Shown here piece after piece: positions 1-5,492 of a DNA stretch of 10,356 nt. The notes beneath the pieces are model-generated. The model was not told where the DNA came from and did no database searches. It was given only the letters and a program-made list of their open reading frames with translations. The position numbers and the translations under genes are program-made. Positions within the stretch are counted from its first letter, which is position 1; the number at the start of each line of letters is the position of its first letter. The DNA is from Dactylosporangium sp. AC04546. GTDB lineage: Bacteria > Actinomycetota > Actinomycetes > Mycobacteriales > Micromonosporaceae. Location: positions 1 to 10,356 of the forward strand of contig NZ_JAHYSG010000205.1 of the NCBI RefSeq assembly GCF_022095675.1, in the 5' to 3' direction.

Positions 1-252
1 GTTGCCGCGGTCCGCGCCCGCCACACGACCAGCCACGCGCGGCACGCCGCCAGCCGGGTCCGCCACGACGCCGAGTGGCGCCAAGTTGCCGCGGTCCGCG
101 CCCGCCACACGACCAGCCACGCGCGGCACGCCGCCAGCCGGGTCCGCCACGCCGCCAGCAGCGCCCGCCACGACGCCGAGTGGCGCCAGGTTGTCACTGT
201 CCGCGCCTGCCACGCCGCCCGCCGGGTCCGACGCGGTGCTGGGCGGTGCCAG
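1..252 (-). repeat. In-frame coding minisatellite: 21-bp units grouped in 63-, 84- and 105-bp blocks
   Basis: Read on the plus strand, blocks start with gttgccgcggtcc or gttgtc at 1, 85 and 190, and a related sequence starts at 253. Block lengths are 84, 105 and 63 bp, that is 4, 5 and 3 units of 21 bp. Blocks 1 and 2 are nearly identical except for one extra 21-bp unit in block 2 (about 151-171). On the minus strand every unit is one heptad of the MobA-like protein, so gain or loss of units keeps the frame. The array starts right after the native heptad VGPDRDN (residues 61-67), which resembles AGADSDN and AGADRGN in the array, so the native sequence may have seeded it. The left end is cut by the window. 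Confidence 0.9.
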
Positions 253-453
253 GTTGTCGCGGTCCGGGCCTACCACCACGATCTCGGTCGCGGCGGTCGC
301 GGCGGCGGCCAACACGCGGCGCAGCATCGGGACGCCGTCCACCGGGACCATCGGCTTGTCGCGGCCGCCCATCCGGCGCCCGGGACCGCCGGCCAGGATC
401 ACCGCCGCCACGCCGGCGGGCGGGCGGTTGGCCGGAACATTGGCCGACGACAC
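1..453 (-). CDS. mobA: MobA-like molybdenum cofactor nucleotidyltransferase, N-terminal part (runs off window)
   Basis: MobA-family enzymes transfer GMP from GTP to molybdopterin in the cytoplasm. The 151 visible residues begin with a Rossmann-type nucleotidyltransferase core: strand and glycine loop [16 protein letters not shown] (15-30), the conserved D32-K33 pair, VPMLRRVL (41-48) and strand EIVVVGP (57-63). From residue 68 to the edge the protein becomes twelve heptads ([28 protein letters not shown] types), which the family does not have at this point. The catalytic motifs normally found further on lie outside the window. The start is GTG at 453: an in-frame TAG lies four codons upstream, so only this GTG or internal GTGs (411, 402) are possible. 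GGAG abuts the GTG, and a TAGGTT box ends 6 nt upstream, which would suit a leaderless mRNA. It is divergent from fdhD. A related NTP-transferase specificity cannot be excluded, and the repeat may have inactivated the gene. Confidence 0.75.
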   Translation of the reverse strand, partial: MSSANVPANRPPAGVAAVILAGGPGRRMGGRDKPMVPVDGVPMLRRVLAAAATAATEIVVVGPDRDNLAPPSTASDPAGGVAGADSDNLAPLGVVAGAAGGVADPAGGVPRVAGRVAGADRGNLAPLGVVADPAGGVPRVAGRVAGADRGN

Positions 454-459
454 CTCCAG

Positions 460-469
460 AACCTACCGT
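460..469. promoter_or_regulatory. Overlapping divergent -10 boxes for mobA-like gene and fdhD
   Basis: The 64-bp gap between the divergent genes holds two TANNNT boxes that share two bases. TAGGTT on the minus strand (465-460) is followed by 6 nt and then the GTG at 453, the spacing of actinobacterial leaderless transcripts. TACCGT on the plus strand (464-469) has a weak TTGGCC 18 bp upstream (440-445) and would give fdhD a leader of about 40 nt. If both are used, polymerase could occupy only one at a time. Prediction from sequence only. Confidence 0.35.
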
Positions 470-517
470 CGAGCCGAGAGCCGGAAACCGGACCGGGGCG
501 GGAAGGGACGTACACAC

Positions 518-1420
518 ATGGGCCGCGTCACGCAACGGCGGGGAATCGTGCGGGTCAGCGTCGACGGCGGGCAGGTCGTGGCTACCCCCGGCCCCGACAC
601 GCTCGCGGCCGAGGAGCCGCTGGAGATCCGCGTCGGGCCGGCCGGCGGTGCCCGGCCACCGCTCGCGGTCACCATGCGCACCCCCGGCGACGACCTCGAC
701 CTCGCCATCGGCTTCCTGGTCACCGAGGGCGTCATCCGCGACGCCGAGGACGTGCGGACGGCCCAGCTGTGCGCGGGCGACCAGGAGCCGAACACGTACA
801 ACGTCATCGACGTCGCGCTCTCCCCGGGCGTCCCGGCGCCGGTCACCGACCCGAGCCGGAACTTCTACACCACCTCTTCCTGCGGAGTCTGCGGCAAGGC
901 GAGCATCGACGCCGTCCGGACCCGGTCGCGCTTTGAGGTCGCCGCCGACCCGGTCACCGTGGCGCCGGCGGTGCTCGCGGCGCTGCCGGACGCGCTGCGG
1001 CGGCGGCAGCGGGCGTTTGCCACCACGGGCGGGCTGCACGCGGCCGGGCTGTTCACCGCGGGCGGCGAGCTGGTCTGCCTGCGCGAGGACGTGGGCCGGC
1101 ACAACGCCGTCGACAAGGTCGTCGGCTGGGCCGCCCGGCAGGGTCGGCTCCCGCTGGCGGGCCATGTGCTCATGGTCAGCGGGCGGGCCAGCTTCGAGCT
1201 CTGCCAGAAGGCCTGGATGGCCGGCATCCCCGTGCTGGCCGCCGTCTCGGCGCCGAGCACGCTCGCCGTCGACCTGGCCGAAGAGGCGGGCATGACGCTG
1301 GTCGGCTTCCTGCGCGGGCCGTCGTTCAACGCATACGCCGGCGCACAGCGCGTCGCCGGGGCCGTCCCAGGGGAGGCAGCGCCGACGGCGGCACTGCCCG
1401 GTCGAGGATCTCAGCCATGA
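518..1420 (+). CDS. fdhD: FdhD, sulfur carrier protein for formate dehydrogenase
   Basis: FdhD takes persulfide sulfur from a cysteine desulfurase and passes it to the molybdenum bis-pyranopterin cofactor, which is required for an active formate dehydrogenase. The protein has 300 residues, slightly longer than usual. It shows the two cysteines of the family's mobile loop in [12 protein letters not shown] (C122 and C125), the signature [12 protein letters not shown] (189-200), the [17 protein letters not shown] segment, and FNAYAG near the C-terminus. The ATG at 518 is preceded by GGAAGGGA at a suitable distance. The same frame is open to the window edge, but that stretch is the complement of the mobA-like gene and has no FdhD character. 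The tail after YAGAQRV is Ala/Pro-rich and overlaps the convergent DUF4192 gene by 95 bp. The divergent mobA-like gene supports a molybdoenzyme context, although no formate dehydrogenase gene is in view. Confidence 0.95.
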   Translation: MGRVTQRRGIVRVSVDGGQVVATPGPDTLAAEEPLEIRVGPAGGARPPLAVTMRTPGDDLDLAIGFLVTEGVIRDAEDVRTAQLCAGDQEPNTYNVIDVALSPGVPAPVTDPSRNFYTTSSCGVCGKASIDAVRTRSRFEVAADPVTVAPAVLAALPDALRRRQRAFATTGGLHAAGLFTAGGELVCLREDVGRHNAVDKVVGWAARQGRLPLAGHVLMVSGRASFELCQKAWMAGIPVLAAVSAPSTLAVDLAEEAGMTLVGFLRGPSFNAYAGAQRVAGAVPGEAAPTAALPGRGSQP

Positions 1421-2366
1421 GGCGCGCCCCGCGGTATCCCGGATCCGCCTCCAGCGCCCGATCCACCGCGATCCCGGCGCGCAGCCCGTCGCCCGCCCGC
1501 CAGCAGACGTAGCCGAGCAGCATCGCGGCCGGTGCGACCAGGCCCGGGTCGGCCCGTCGCACCAGGTCGGCCCACAGCTGCCGGTGCACGGCCCGGCCCG
1601 GTGGCCCGTCGCGGTCGATGCGCAGCCAGGCCTGGTCGCGGAACGGCAGCACGTGCAGCAGCAGCGTCAGCCAGGCGACCTCGTCGTCGGTCAGCCGCCC
1701 ACCGGCCCGGTAGCGCTTCACCGCCGCGGCCAGGGCGAGCGCCCCGGCGCGCACCGCGGCCGGCCCGACCCCGATGTCCGCGGCGGCCGCGGATGCCAAC
1801 CGCACCAGGCGCAGCCCGGCCCGGTCGGTCGCCTCCTGGATCGCGGCGAGCGCGTCGCCCGTCGGCCCGTCGAGCGCACGGACAACGGCCTCCCGGTCGG
1901 GCAGCGCGACCATCCCGGCGAGCGTCGCCTCGGCGGCCGCGGCGGAGCTACGCACGTCGAACGGCCGCCCCTCGGGCGGGCAGCAGTCCGGCTCGTCGCA
2001 GGTCAACGACCAATACCGCCCCTCGTGCGCCCGCAGGCACTCGGGCACGGGAATGCCGTGGCGCCGCATGGCGTCGGCGACGGCCCGCAGGAACCGCTCG
2101 GCCCGCTCCGGCCCGTAGGCGATGAGCACGACGCCGTCGACCTTGTGCCGCCCGAACATCGCCGCATACTCCTCGGCGAGCATCTCGCCGTCGTCGCGGT
2201 CGTCGGGCAGGTCGCCGCGGACGTGGAAGTGCAGGCCCGTGCCGTGCAGGCCGAGCACCACAAGGCTGTTGGACGGATGGAAGCCCAGCAGGTAGGGCGT
2301 GGCGGAGAGAAGGTCGGACGGGCTGCGCAGGCGGAGCGGGGGCGTCTCGGCGGTGGTCGTCGTCAT
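1326..2366 (-). CDS. DUF4192 family protein
   Basis: This 346-residue protein belongs to the actinobacterial DUF4192 family by its N-terminal segment [20 protein letters not shown] followed by NSLVVLGL and, further on, a run of Ala-rich helices. A TPR-like piece ([22 protein letters not shown]) lies near the C-terminus, and the tail is Arg-rich. The function of the family is unknown; no signal peptide or membrane segment is seen, so it is probably cytoplasmic. I chose the ATG at 2366 ([10 protein letters not shown]) because GAGGGTGG lies just upstream. The frame continues back to a GTG at 2453, but those 29 codons carry no family character and would cover the DnaA-box pair. The 3' end overlaps fdhD tail to tail. 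It lies 97 bp downstream of the GNAT gene in the same direction and may be co-transcribed with it. Confidence 0.85.
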   Translation of the reverse strand: MTTTTAETPPLRLRSPSDLLSATPYLLGFHPSNSLVVLGLHGTGLHFHVRGDLPDDRDDGEMLAEEYAAMFGRHKVDGVVLIAYGPERAERFLRAVADAMRRHGIPVPECLRAHEGRYWSLTCDEPDCCPPEGRPFDVRSSAAAAEATLAGMVALPDREAVVRALDGPTGDALAAIQEATDRAGLRLVRLASAAAADIGVGPAAVRAGALALAAAVKRYRAGGRLTDDEVAWLTLLLHVLPFRDQAWLRIDRDGPPGRAVHRQLWADLVRRADPGLVAPAAMLLGYVCWRAGDGLRAGIAVDRALEADPGYRGARLMAEILDRAVPPSALPPLGRPRRRAVRRRMR

Positions 2367-2417
2367 GCCAACCACCCTCGTCGCCGCCGCCCGCAGCCGG
2401 AACTCGCGGATTTCGGC

Positions 2418-2454
2418 TGTGGACAAAGTCGGACAACGCCCGGTTTTGTCCACA
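2418..2454. promoter_or_regulatory. Inverted pair of perfect DnaA-box sequences
   Basis: TGTGGACAA at 2418-2426 and TTGTCCACA at 2446-2454 are exact inverted copies of the actinobacterial DnaA-box consensus TTGTCCACA. They form a perfect 10-bp inverted repeat (TGTGGACAAA and TTTGTCCACA) with a 17-nt centre. A third partial copy, GGACAAC (2431-2437), lies between them. The pair sits in the gap between the GNAT and DUF4192 genes, upstream of the chosen DUF4192 start. It could bind DnaA as a titration or regulatory site, or could be an operator for another protein. Sequence match only. Confidence 0.55.
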
Positions 2455-2463
2455 ACCCAGGAA

Positions 2464-3015
2464 TCAGTACTTGAACCGCAGCTCGTGCAGGTCTATGCCG
2501 TCCTGCCAGGTGTCGCTGCGGCCGCGCAGGTCGATGGCGAGCGTGATCCGGGCCAGCGCGTCGTAGCCGGCCGCGTGCAGGCAGCGGATCGCGTCGAGGT
2601 TGCGGGCCGCCGGCGAGATCGTCAGCCGGCCCAGTCCGCGCTTGCGAGCCTGGTCGGCGACGTGCTCCAGCAGCGCGCGACCGACCCCCTCGCCGCGCCG
2701 GGCGGACGACACGACCAGCGGCTCCACGGCGCCGCCGCGGCCGTCGAGCAGGAGCCCGACCATGCCGACCACGGCGCCGCCGACGTCGGCGACCCACATT
2801 CCGGACAGGTCGAGGCGGGTGAGGTACTCCTCGAAGAGCGCTCCGGGGTCGGGCGTGCCCTCGTGCTCCTCGGTCATCTCCGCCCAGAGCTGCCGGCACT
2901 CGCGGTGGTCCGTCGGGCGGTAGCCCCGGATCGTCAGGGCCGCGGACCCGGACTTGTGCACCATGGTCTCCGTCACGATCGTCACCACCTGCGAGGACGC
3001 TGGGTCATAACCCAT
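2464..3015 (-). CDS. GNAT-family N-acetyltransferase
   Basis: GNAT enzymes transfer an acyl group from acyl-CoA to an amine; the substrate here cannot be read from sequence. The 183-residue protein has the expected order: beta1 LTIRGYRPTD (27-36), MWVADVGGAVVGMVGLL (73-89), and the acetyl-CoA-binding motif A RRGEGVGRALL (106-116). This is followed by the ISPAARNLDAIRCLHAAGY segment that normally follows it. The ATG at 3015 has GGAG 5 nt upstream. A later in-frame ATG at 2964 (MVHKSG) would still leave the whole domain intact and has GGAG only 3 nt upstream, so the first 17 residues are uncertain. An upstream GTG or ATG at 3048 looks less likely. The gene leads toward DUF4192 on the same strand. 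Confidence 0.85.
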   Translation of the reverse strand: MGYDPASSQVVTIVTETMVHKSGSAALTIRGYRPTDHRECRQLWAEMTEEHEGTPDPGALFEEYLTRLDLSGMWVADVGGAVVGMVGLLLDGRGGAVEPLVVSSARRGEGVGRALLEHVADQARKRGLGRLTISPAARNLDAIRCLHAAGYDALARITLAIDLRGRSDTWQDGIDLHELRFKY

Positions 3016-3160
3016 CCTTACTCCGCCGGGGCCGGTGGCGACACCCACATCGCGGTATTGCTACCAACTGCGGCTTTTGTAGCATCACGCGGATAGCGAC
3101 CGGATGGTTACGGAAACGATCGATCGGCGATACGATCGGGGTGGCTCGCAGCTAAAACGA
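3016..3160 (-). promoter_or_regulatory. Upstream region of the GNAT gene
   Basis: This 145-bp stretch lies between the DUF397 terminator and the GNAT start and must hold the GNAT promoter. It is more AT-rich than its surroundings. TGCTAC (3059-3064) and GTAGCA (3079-3084) form a 6-bp inverted repeat with a 14-nt spacer, and several CGATCG-like palindromes cluster at 3117-3140. I cannot pick a convincing -35/-10 pair. Confidence 0.3.
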
Positions 3161-3192
3161 CGAAGGGACAGCCGGTCGGGGCTGTCCCTTCG
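3161..3192 (-). terminator. Intrinsic terminator of the XRE-DUF397 operon
   Basis: CGAAGGGACAGCC (3161-3173) and GGCTGTCCCTTCG (3180-3192) pair perfectly over 13 bp around a 6-nt loop. On the minus strand the stem is followed by TCGTTTTAGC, which supplies the T-rich tail. It lies 31 bp beyond the DUF397 stop codon, so it closes that leftward operon. Confidence 0.9.
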
Positions 3193-3223
3193 CCATTCTC
3201 AGATCTGGGCCGGTGCCACACGG

Positions 3224-3424
3224 CTACGGCAGGCGGAATTCGCCGTCCGTGTCGACCGCGGCGATGAAGGTTTCCCATTCCGCGCGGGTGAACCGCACGC
3301 TGCCCGCGTCGGGAGCGTTGGAGTTGCGGACCTCGACGACACCGTCGACGAACCGCGCCTCGACGCATTGTCCGTTGTTGCCGCTTCGGGTGGGCTTGTG
3401 CCACCGTTCATTGAGCGCAGCCAT
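3224..3424 (-). CDS. DUF397 domain protein
   Basis: This 66-residue protein is essentially one DUF397 domain: WHKPTRSGNNGQCVEAR near the N-terminus, VVEVRNSNAPDAG in the middle, and VRFTRAEWETFIAAV toward the end, with an acidic GEF-type finish. DUF397 proteins are small actinobacterial proteins usually encoded next to XRE/DUF5753 regulators and thought to work with them; the Scr1/Scr2 pair of Streptomyces, which affects antibiotic production, is of this kind. The ATG at 3424 has a strong AAAGGAG 7 nt upstream. It follows the regulator stop codon by 17 bp and precedes a terminator, so it is the last gene of a two-gene operon. Confidence 0.92.
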   Translation of the reverse strand: MAALNERWHKPTRSGNNGQCVEARFVDGVVEVRNSNAPDAGSVRFTRAEWETFIAAVDTDGEFRLP

Positions 3425-3441
3425 CTGCGCACTCCTTTTGG

Positions 3442-4293
3442 TCAGGCCGTCTCAGTGATCGCGAGCTCGATCATCTTGATCGACTCATACGGACTGAGCG
3501 CGGCGGCTCGCAGACTCTCGAACACGTCGTGGTACCGCTGGACGTCGCCGGCCTCTTGGTAGATGTCACCGGCCATCGCCTCGGCATACACGACGCTTGG
3601 TGCATCTTGGAACTTGAGGATCGCAAACGACCCGTTCATACCGGCGTATGCCCCTCCGCTGAAGGGCAGGACCTGGATCGTCACGTTCCTCGCCCGGCCC
3701 ATGTCGGCCAGGTGCTTCAGCTGCGACCGCATGATGTCGGGTCCGCCGATGAGGCGACGGATCACGCTCTCATCGAGGACCGCGATGAACTGCAAGGGAT
3801 TCTCGGGGCGGTTGAGCAGGCCCTGCCGTTCCCGGCGGGCCTTCACGTGCGCCTCGACGGCATCCTCGGACTCGCCGGGTGACGCCGCCGCGAGCAGTGC
3901 TCGGGTGTACTCCTCGGTCTGGAGCATGCCGGGGACCACGAGCGCCTCGTAGTCACGCATCTCGACCGCGTTGGACTCCAGCCCGATGTAGCGGGAGTAG
4001 CTGGCCGGGAGGTCGCCGTAGCGGGCGAACCAGCCGCGGGTCTTGCCTTCCCGCGCGAGGGCGATCAATGTCTCGATGTGCGCTTGATCGTCAACCTCGT
4101 AAATCTGGAGAAGGCGCTCCAGCGTGCTGCGCCGAATGCCGACCTTGCCGCCTTCCATGCGGCTGATCGTGCTGGGCGAACAGTCCAGTTGCAGCCCGAC
4201 GTCCTCCGTGGTGAGTCGCGCCTTCTCGCGCAGCACCCGCAGTTGTTTGCCCAACTGAAAGCGCGGGAACGTGGGGCTCTGGGCGCTGGACAC
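3442..4293 (-). CDS. XRE-family helix-turn-helix regulator with DUF5753 domain
   Basis: This is a predicted cytoplasmic DNA-binding regulator of 283 residues, the normal size for the family. Residues about 14-69 form the XRE helix-turn-helix: LGKQLRVLREKARLTTEDVG, then the recognition-helix region CSPSTISRMEGGKVGIRR. The remainder is a DUF5753 domain (about 95-275), seen in YIGLESNAVEMRDYEALVVPG followed by MLQTEEYTRALL, in VTIQVLPFSGGAYAG, and in VVYAEAMAGDIY. Relatives in Streptomyces include WhiJ-like and Scr1-like regulators. The start is GTG at 4293 with a near-ideal GGAGGTGA 4-6 nt upstream. The DUF397 gene follows by 17 bp, and the two products are probably partners. It is divergent from two small genes across a 173-bp region with candidate operator repeats, so autoregulation is plausible. 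Confidence 0.93.
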   Translation of the reverse strand: MSSAQSPTFPRFQLGKQLRVLREKARLTTEDVGLQLDCSPSTISRMEGGKVGIRRSTLERLLQIYEVDDQAHIETLIALAREGKTRGWFARYGDLPASYSRYIGLESNAVEMRDYEALVVPGMLQTEEYTRALLAAASPGESEDAVEAHVKARRERQGLLNRPENPLQFIAVLDESVIRRLIGGPDIMRSQLKHLADMGRARNVTIQVLPFSGGAYAGMNGSFAILKFQDAPSVVYAEAMAGDIYQEAGDVQRYHDVFESLRAAALSPYESIKMIELAITETA

Positions 4294-4317
4294 CGCTCAC
4301 CTCCATTACTCAAGACG

Positions 4318-4346
4318 AGTGTGTCCGTTACCGGGTTGGCGCGCAA
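4318..4346 (-). promoter_or_regulatory. Candidate promoter of the XRE-DUF397 operon
   Basis: On the minus strand TTGCGC (4346-4341) is separated by 17 bp from CACACT (4323-4318), which would start transcription about 17 nt before the GTG. ACTCAA and GAGT motifs lie at the predicted start (4308-4320). The -10 match is weak. Confidence 0.3.
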
Positions 4347-4359
4347 GCCGCGCCCTGCC

Positions 4360-4385
4360 TTGAGCGATTGGGTTGCTCTACTCAA
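4360..4385. promoter_or_regulatory. Candidate operator: inverted TTGAG/CTCAA repeat
   Basis: TTGAG (4360-4364) and CTCAA (4381-4385) are inverted copies 16 nt apart, enclosing a second inverted pair, GAGC and GCTC. A further ACTCAA lies at 4308-4313, close to the XRE start. Three copies of one short word between a divergent XRE regulator and small genes suggest a regulator binding site, but the word is short enough for chance. Confidence 0.3.
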
Positions 4386-4400
4386 CTTCGGCACGCCGTA

Positions 4401-4429
4401 TTGCCCGCAGAAACCTGCACGTGCATTCT
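4401..4429 (+). promoter_or_regulatory. Candidate promoter of the two small rightward genes
   Basis: TTGCCC (4401-4406) and CATTCT (4424-4429) are spaced 17 bp apart and would give a leader of about 30 nt. The palindrome TGCACGTGCA (4416-4425) overlaps the -10 box. Prediction only. Confidence 0.33.
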
Positions 4430-4466
4430 GAGAGGGTCAGATCGCTCCTCAGCCGGAGGGAGATCA

Positions 4467-4727
4467 GTGGTGTTCGACGACGACATGCTCCTGCTCGAAG
4501 GCGCACCCCGGCTCTTCGGCATTGTCGCGGATCCCGAGGACGACGACCATCCGCAAGTCGTCGCGTGGGGGCACGAGCTGCCCGATCTCGCCGTGCTCAC
4601 CTGGCGGCTCGGGAACGGCAAGTCGGAGGTCATGACGTTCCGGTCGGCCGAGGCCGCGCTGGCCACGGCGCAGCAGCTCTACAGCGCGCGCCTGCTGTGG
4701 ACGGCACCCGCGGCCCAAGGGGTCTGA
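4467..4727 (+). CDS. Small hypothetical protein, 86 aa
   Basis: I do not recognise a family. The product is acidic at its N-terminus (MVFDDDMLLLEG), has a DPEDDDHP stretch, and is otherwise a compact alpha/beta-looking sequence (VVAWGHELPD, AVLTWRLGNGKSEVMTF, then a helix SAEAALATAQQLYSARLLW). There is no signal peptide or membrane helix. The GTG at 4467, or the adjacent GTG at 4470, is preceded by GGAGGGAG at 4455-4462. The frame extends upstream to 4368 but without a ribosome binding site, and it would cover the likely promoter. It is divergent from the XRE regulator and followed after 5 bp by another small gene. That position suggests control by, or cooperation with, the XRE/DUF397 pair. 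Confidence 0.7.
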   Translation: MVFDDDMLLLEGAPRLFGIVADPEDDDHPQVVAWGHELPDLAVLTWRLGNGKSEVMTFRSAEAALATAQQLYSARLLWTAPAAQGV

Positions 4728-4732
4728 GCGGG

Positions 4733-4900
4733 ATGGCCGTCATCTACGACCACGCGGTGACCGACGCGCGACGCCGCGCCGAGCGCCACCAACCCGAGGG
4801 GTCGGCCTGCGCCGCCGGCTGCGCGCAGTGGCCGTGCAAGCCGTTCGTCACCGCCTGGGCGGTCGTCACCCGGAACTCGAACACCCGCGCCGTCCGGTGA
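4733..4900 (+). CDS. Small Cys-containing protein, 55 aa, C-x3-C-x4-C with WPC
   Basis: The 55-residue product (MAVIYDHAVTDARRRAERH...) has three cysteines at positions 26, 30 and 35 in CAAGCAQWPC, with H19 a few residues before. Short actinobacterial proteins with an H..P..C..C...WPC arrangement are often encoded beside XRE/DUF397 genes, and a small metal-binding knuckle is possible. That is inference, as no cysteine spacing here proves zinc binding. The ATG is 5 bp after the preceding stop codon, with AAGGGG about 10 nt upstream overlapping the end of that gene, so translation is probably coupled. It ends 10 bp before the convergent membrane protein gene, with no visible terminator between them. 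Confidence 0.6.
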   Translation: MAVIYDHAVTDARRRAERHQPEGSACAAGCAQWPCKPFVTAWAVVTRNSNTRAVR

Positions 4901-4910
4901 CCCGAGCCGA

Positions 4911-5492
4911 TCAGTACGGGCAGTCCGCAGATCGGCCAGCGGAAATCGCCTGATCGACCGAACCCGACGGGGAACGCCATTGGCGGCGCCAGGTCACGGT
5001 CGACTCCTTGCGGCCCCGCAGCGTGGAGTCCCAGCCGGGCCACGCGCGATCCTGGATCGGCACCTCGTCCTCCAAAGCTGGGGGCGGAGGGAGCGCCGGC
5101 GGGGAAGCCTCCGCCGGTGGCGCCGTTCTGGGCGCTTTTGTGGAGGTACCGACGCTGAAGCCGCCGCCGGATCCACCGGAGGCGCCAGCGGAGGCCCGCG
5201 GACGACCCGGGGGCTGCGGAGCGGTCGGGACCGCCGCGAGCGACTGCCGGTCGGGGCCTCCGCTCGGCCGGCCGCTCGGCGTATCGATCACGACCGGGCC
5301 GGGACGGGGCTCGGCGACAATCGGCGCGCGGGACGGCGGCGTGCTGTCCAGCGTGGCGCTGCCGGCCACCACGACGATCATCGTCGGCACCGACGTCAGT
5401 GCCACCAGCAGCGCGGAGATCAGCAGGGGCCGCCGGTTCGGCGAGAACAGTCGATGTGTGCGGACGTCGGCACCGTCAGACGGGGAGGACAA
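4911..5492 (-). CDS. Single-pass membrane-anchored Pro/Ser-rich protein, function unknown
   Basis: The 193-residue product has a short basic N-terminal segment (HRLFSPNRRP), one hydrophobic segment RPLLISALLVALTSVPTMIVV (about 22-42), and then a long Pro/Ala/Gly/Ser-rich region with PPPP and GGSGGG stretches. It ends in a more ordinary Trp-containing C-terminal part (DRAWPGWDSTLRG, VTWRRQW). This looks like an envelope protein with an uncleaved signal anchor and an extended outer region. No domain is recognised. The start is TTG at 5492, supported by GGAG 7 nt upstream; no ATG or GTG precedes the membrane segment in frame. The complementary strand is also open, but it lacks a plausible start and a membrane segment. 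The upstream region is shared with the divergent dehydrogenase operon. Confidence 0.65.
   Translation of the reverse strand: MSSPSDGADVRTHRLFSPNRRPLLISALLVALTSVPTMIVVVAGSATLDSTPPSRAPIVAEPRPGPVVIDTPSGRPSGGPDRQSLAAVPTAPQPPGRPRASAGASGGSGGGFSVGTSTKAPRTAPPAEASPPALPPPPALEDEVPIQDRAWPGWDSTLRGRKESTVTWRRQWRSPSGSVDQAISAGRSADCPY

Noticed and set aside
1..252. CRISPR-like array
   Set aside because: The repeats are contiguous, multiples of 21 bp, and in frame with a recognisable protein; there are no unique spacers and no cas genes.
2..517. Open frame upstream of fdhD that would add 172 residues to its N-terminus
   Set aside because: It is the complement of the mobA-like gene and its repeats, has no FdhD character, and the ATG at 518 has its own ribosome binding site.
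194..1165. Leftward 323-codon frame across fdhD
   Set aside because: The product is low-complexity Arg/Gly/Asp-rich with no family features, and is the complement of a clearly recognised fdhD and the mobA start.
2367..2453. Longer DUF4192 start at GTG 2453
   Set aside because: The extra 29 residues lack family similarity, there is no good ribosome binding site, and the segment contains the DnaA-box pair.
2418..2454. The 10-bp inverted repeat as a transcription terminator
   Set aside because: There is no T-run on either strand, the 17-nt loop is long, and the arms match the DnaA-box consensus exactly.
1584..2474. Rightward 296-codon frame opposite DUF4192
   Set aside because: It has Arg/Gly/Pro-rich composition typical of a complementary frame in high-GC DNA; DUF4192 on the other strand is recognisable.
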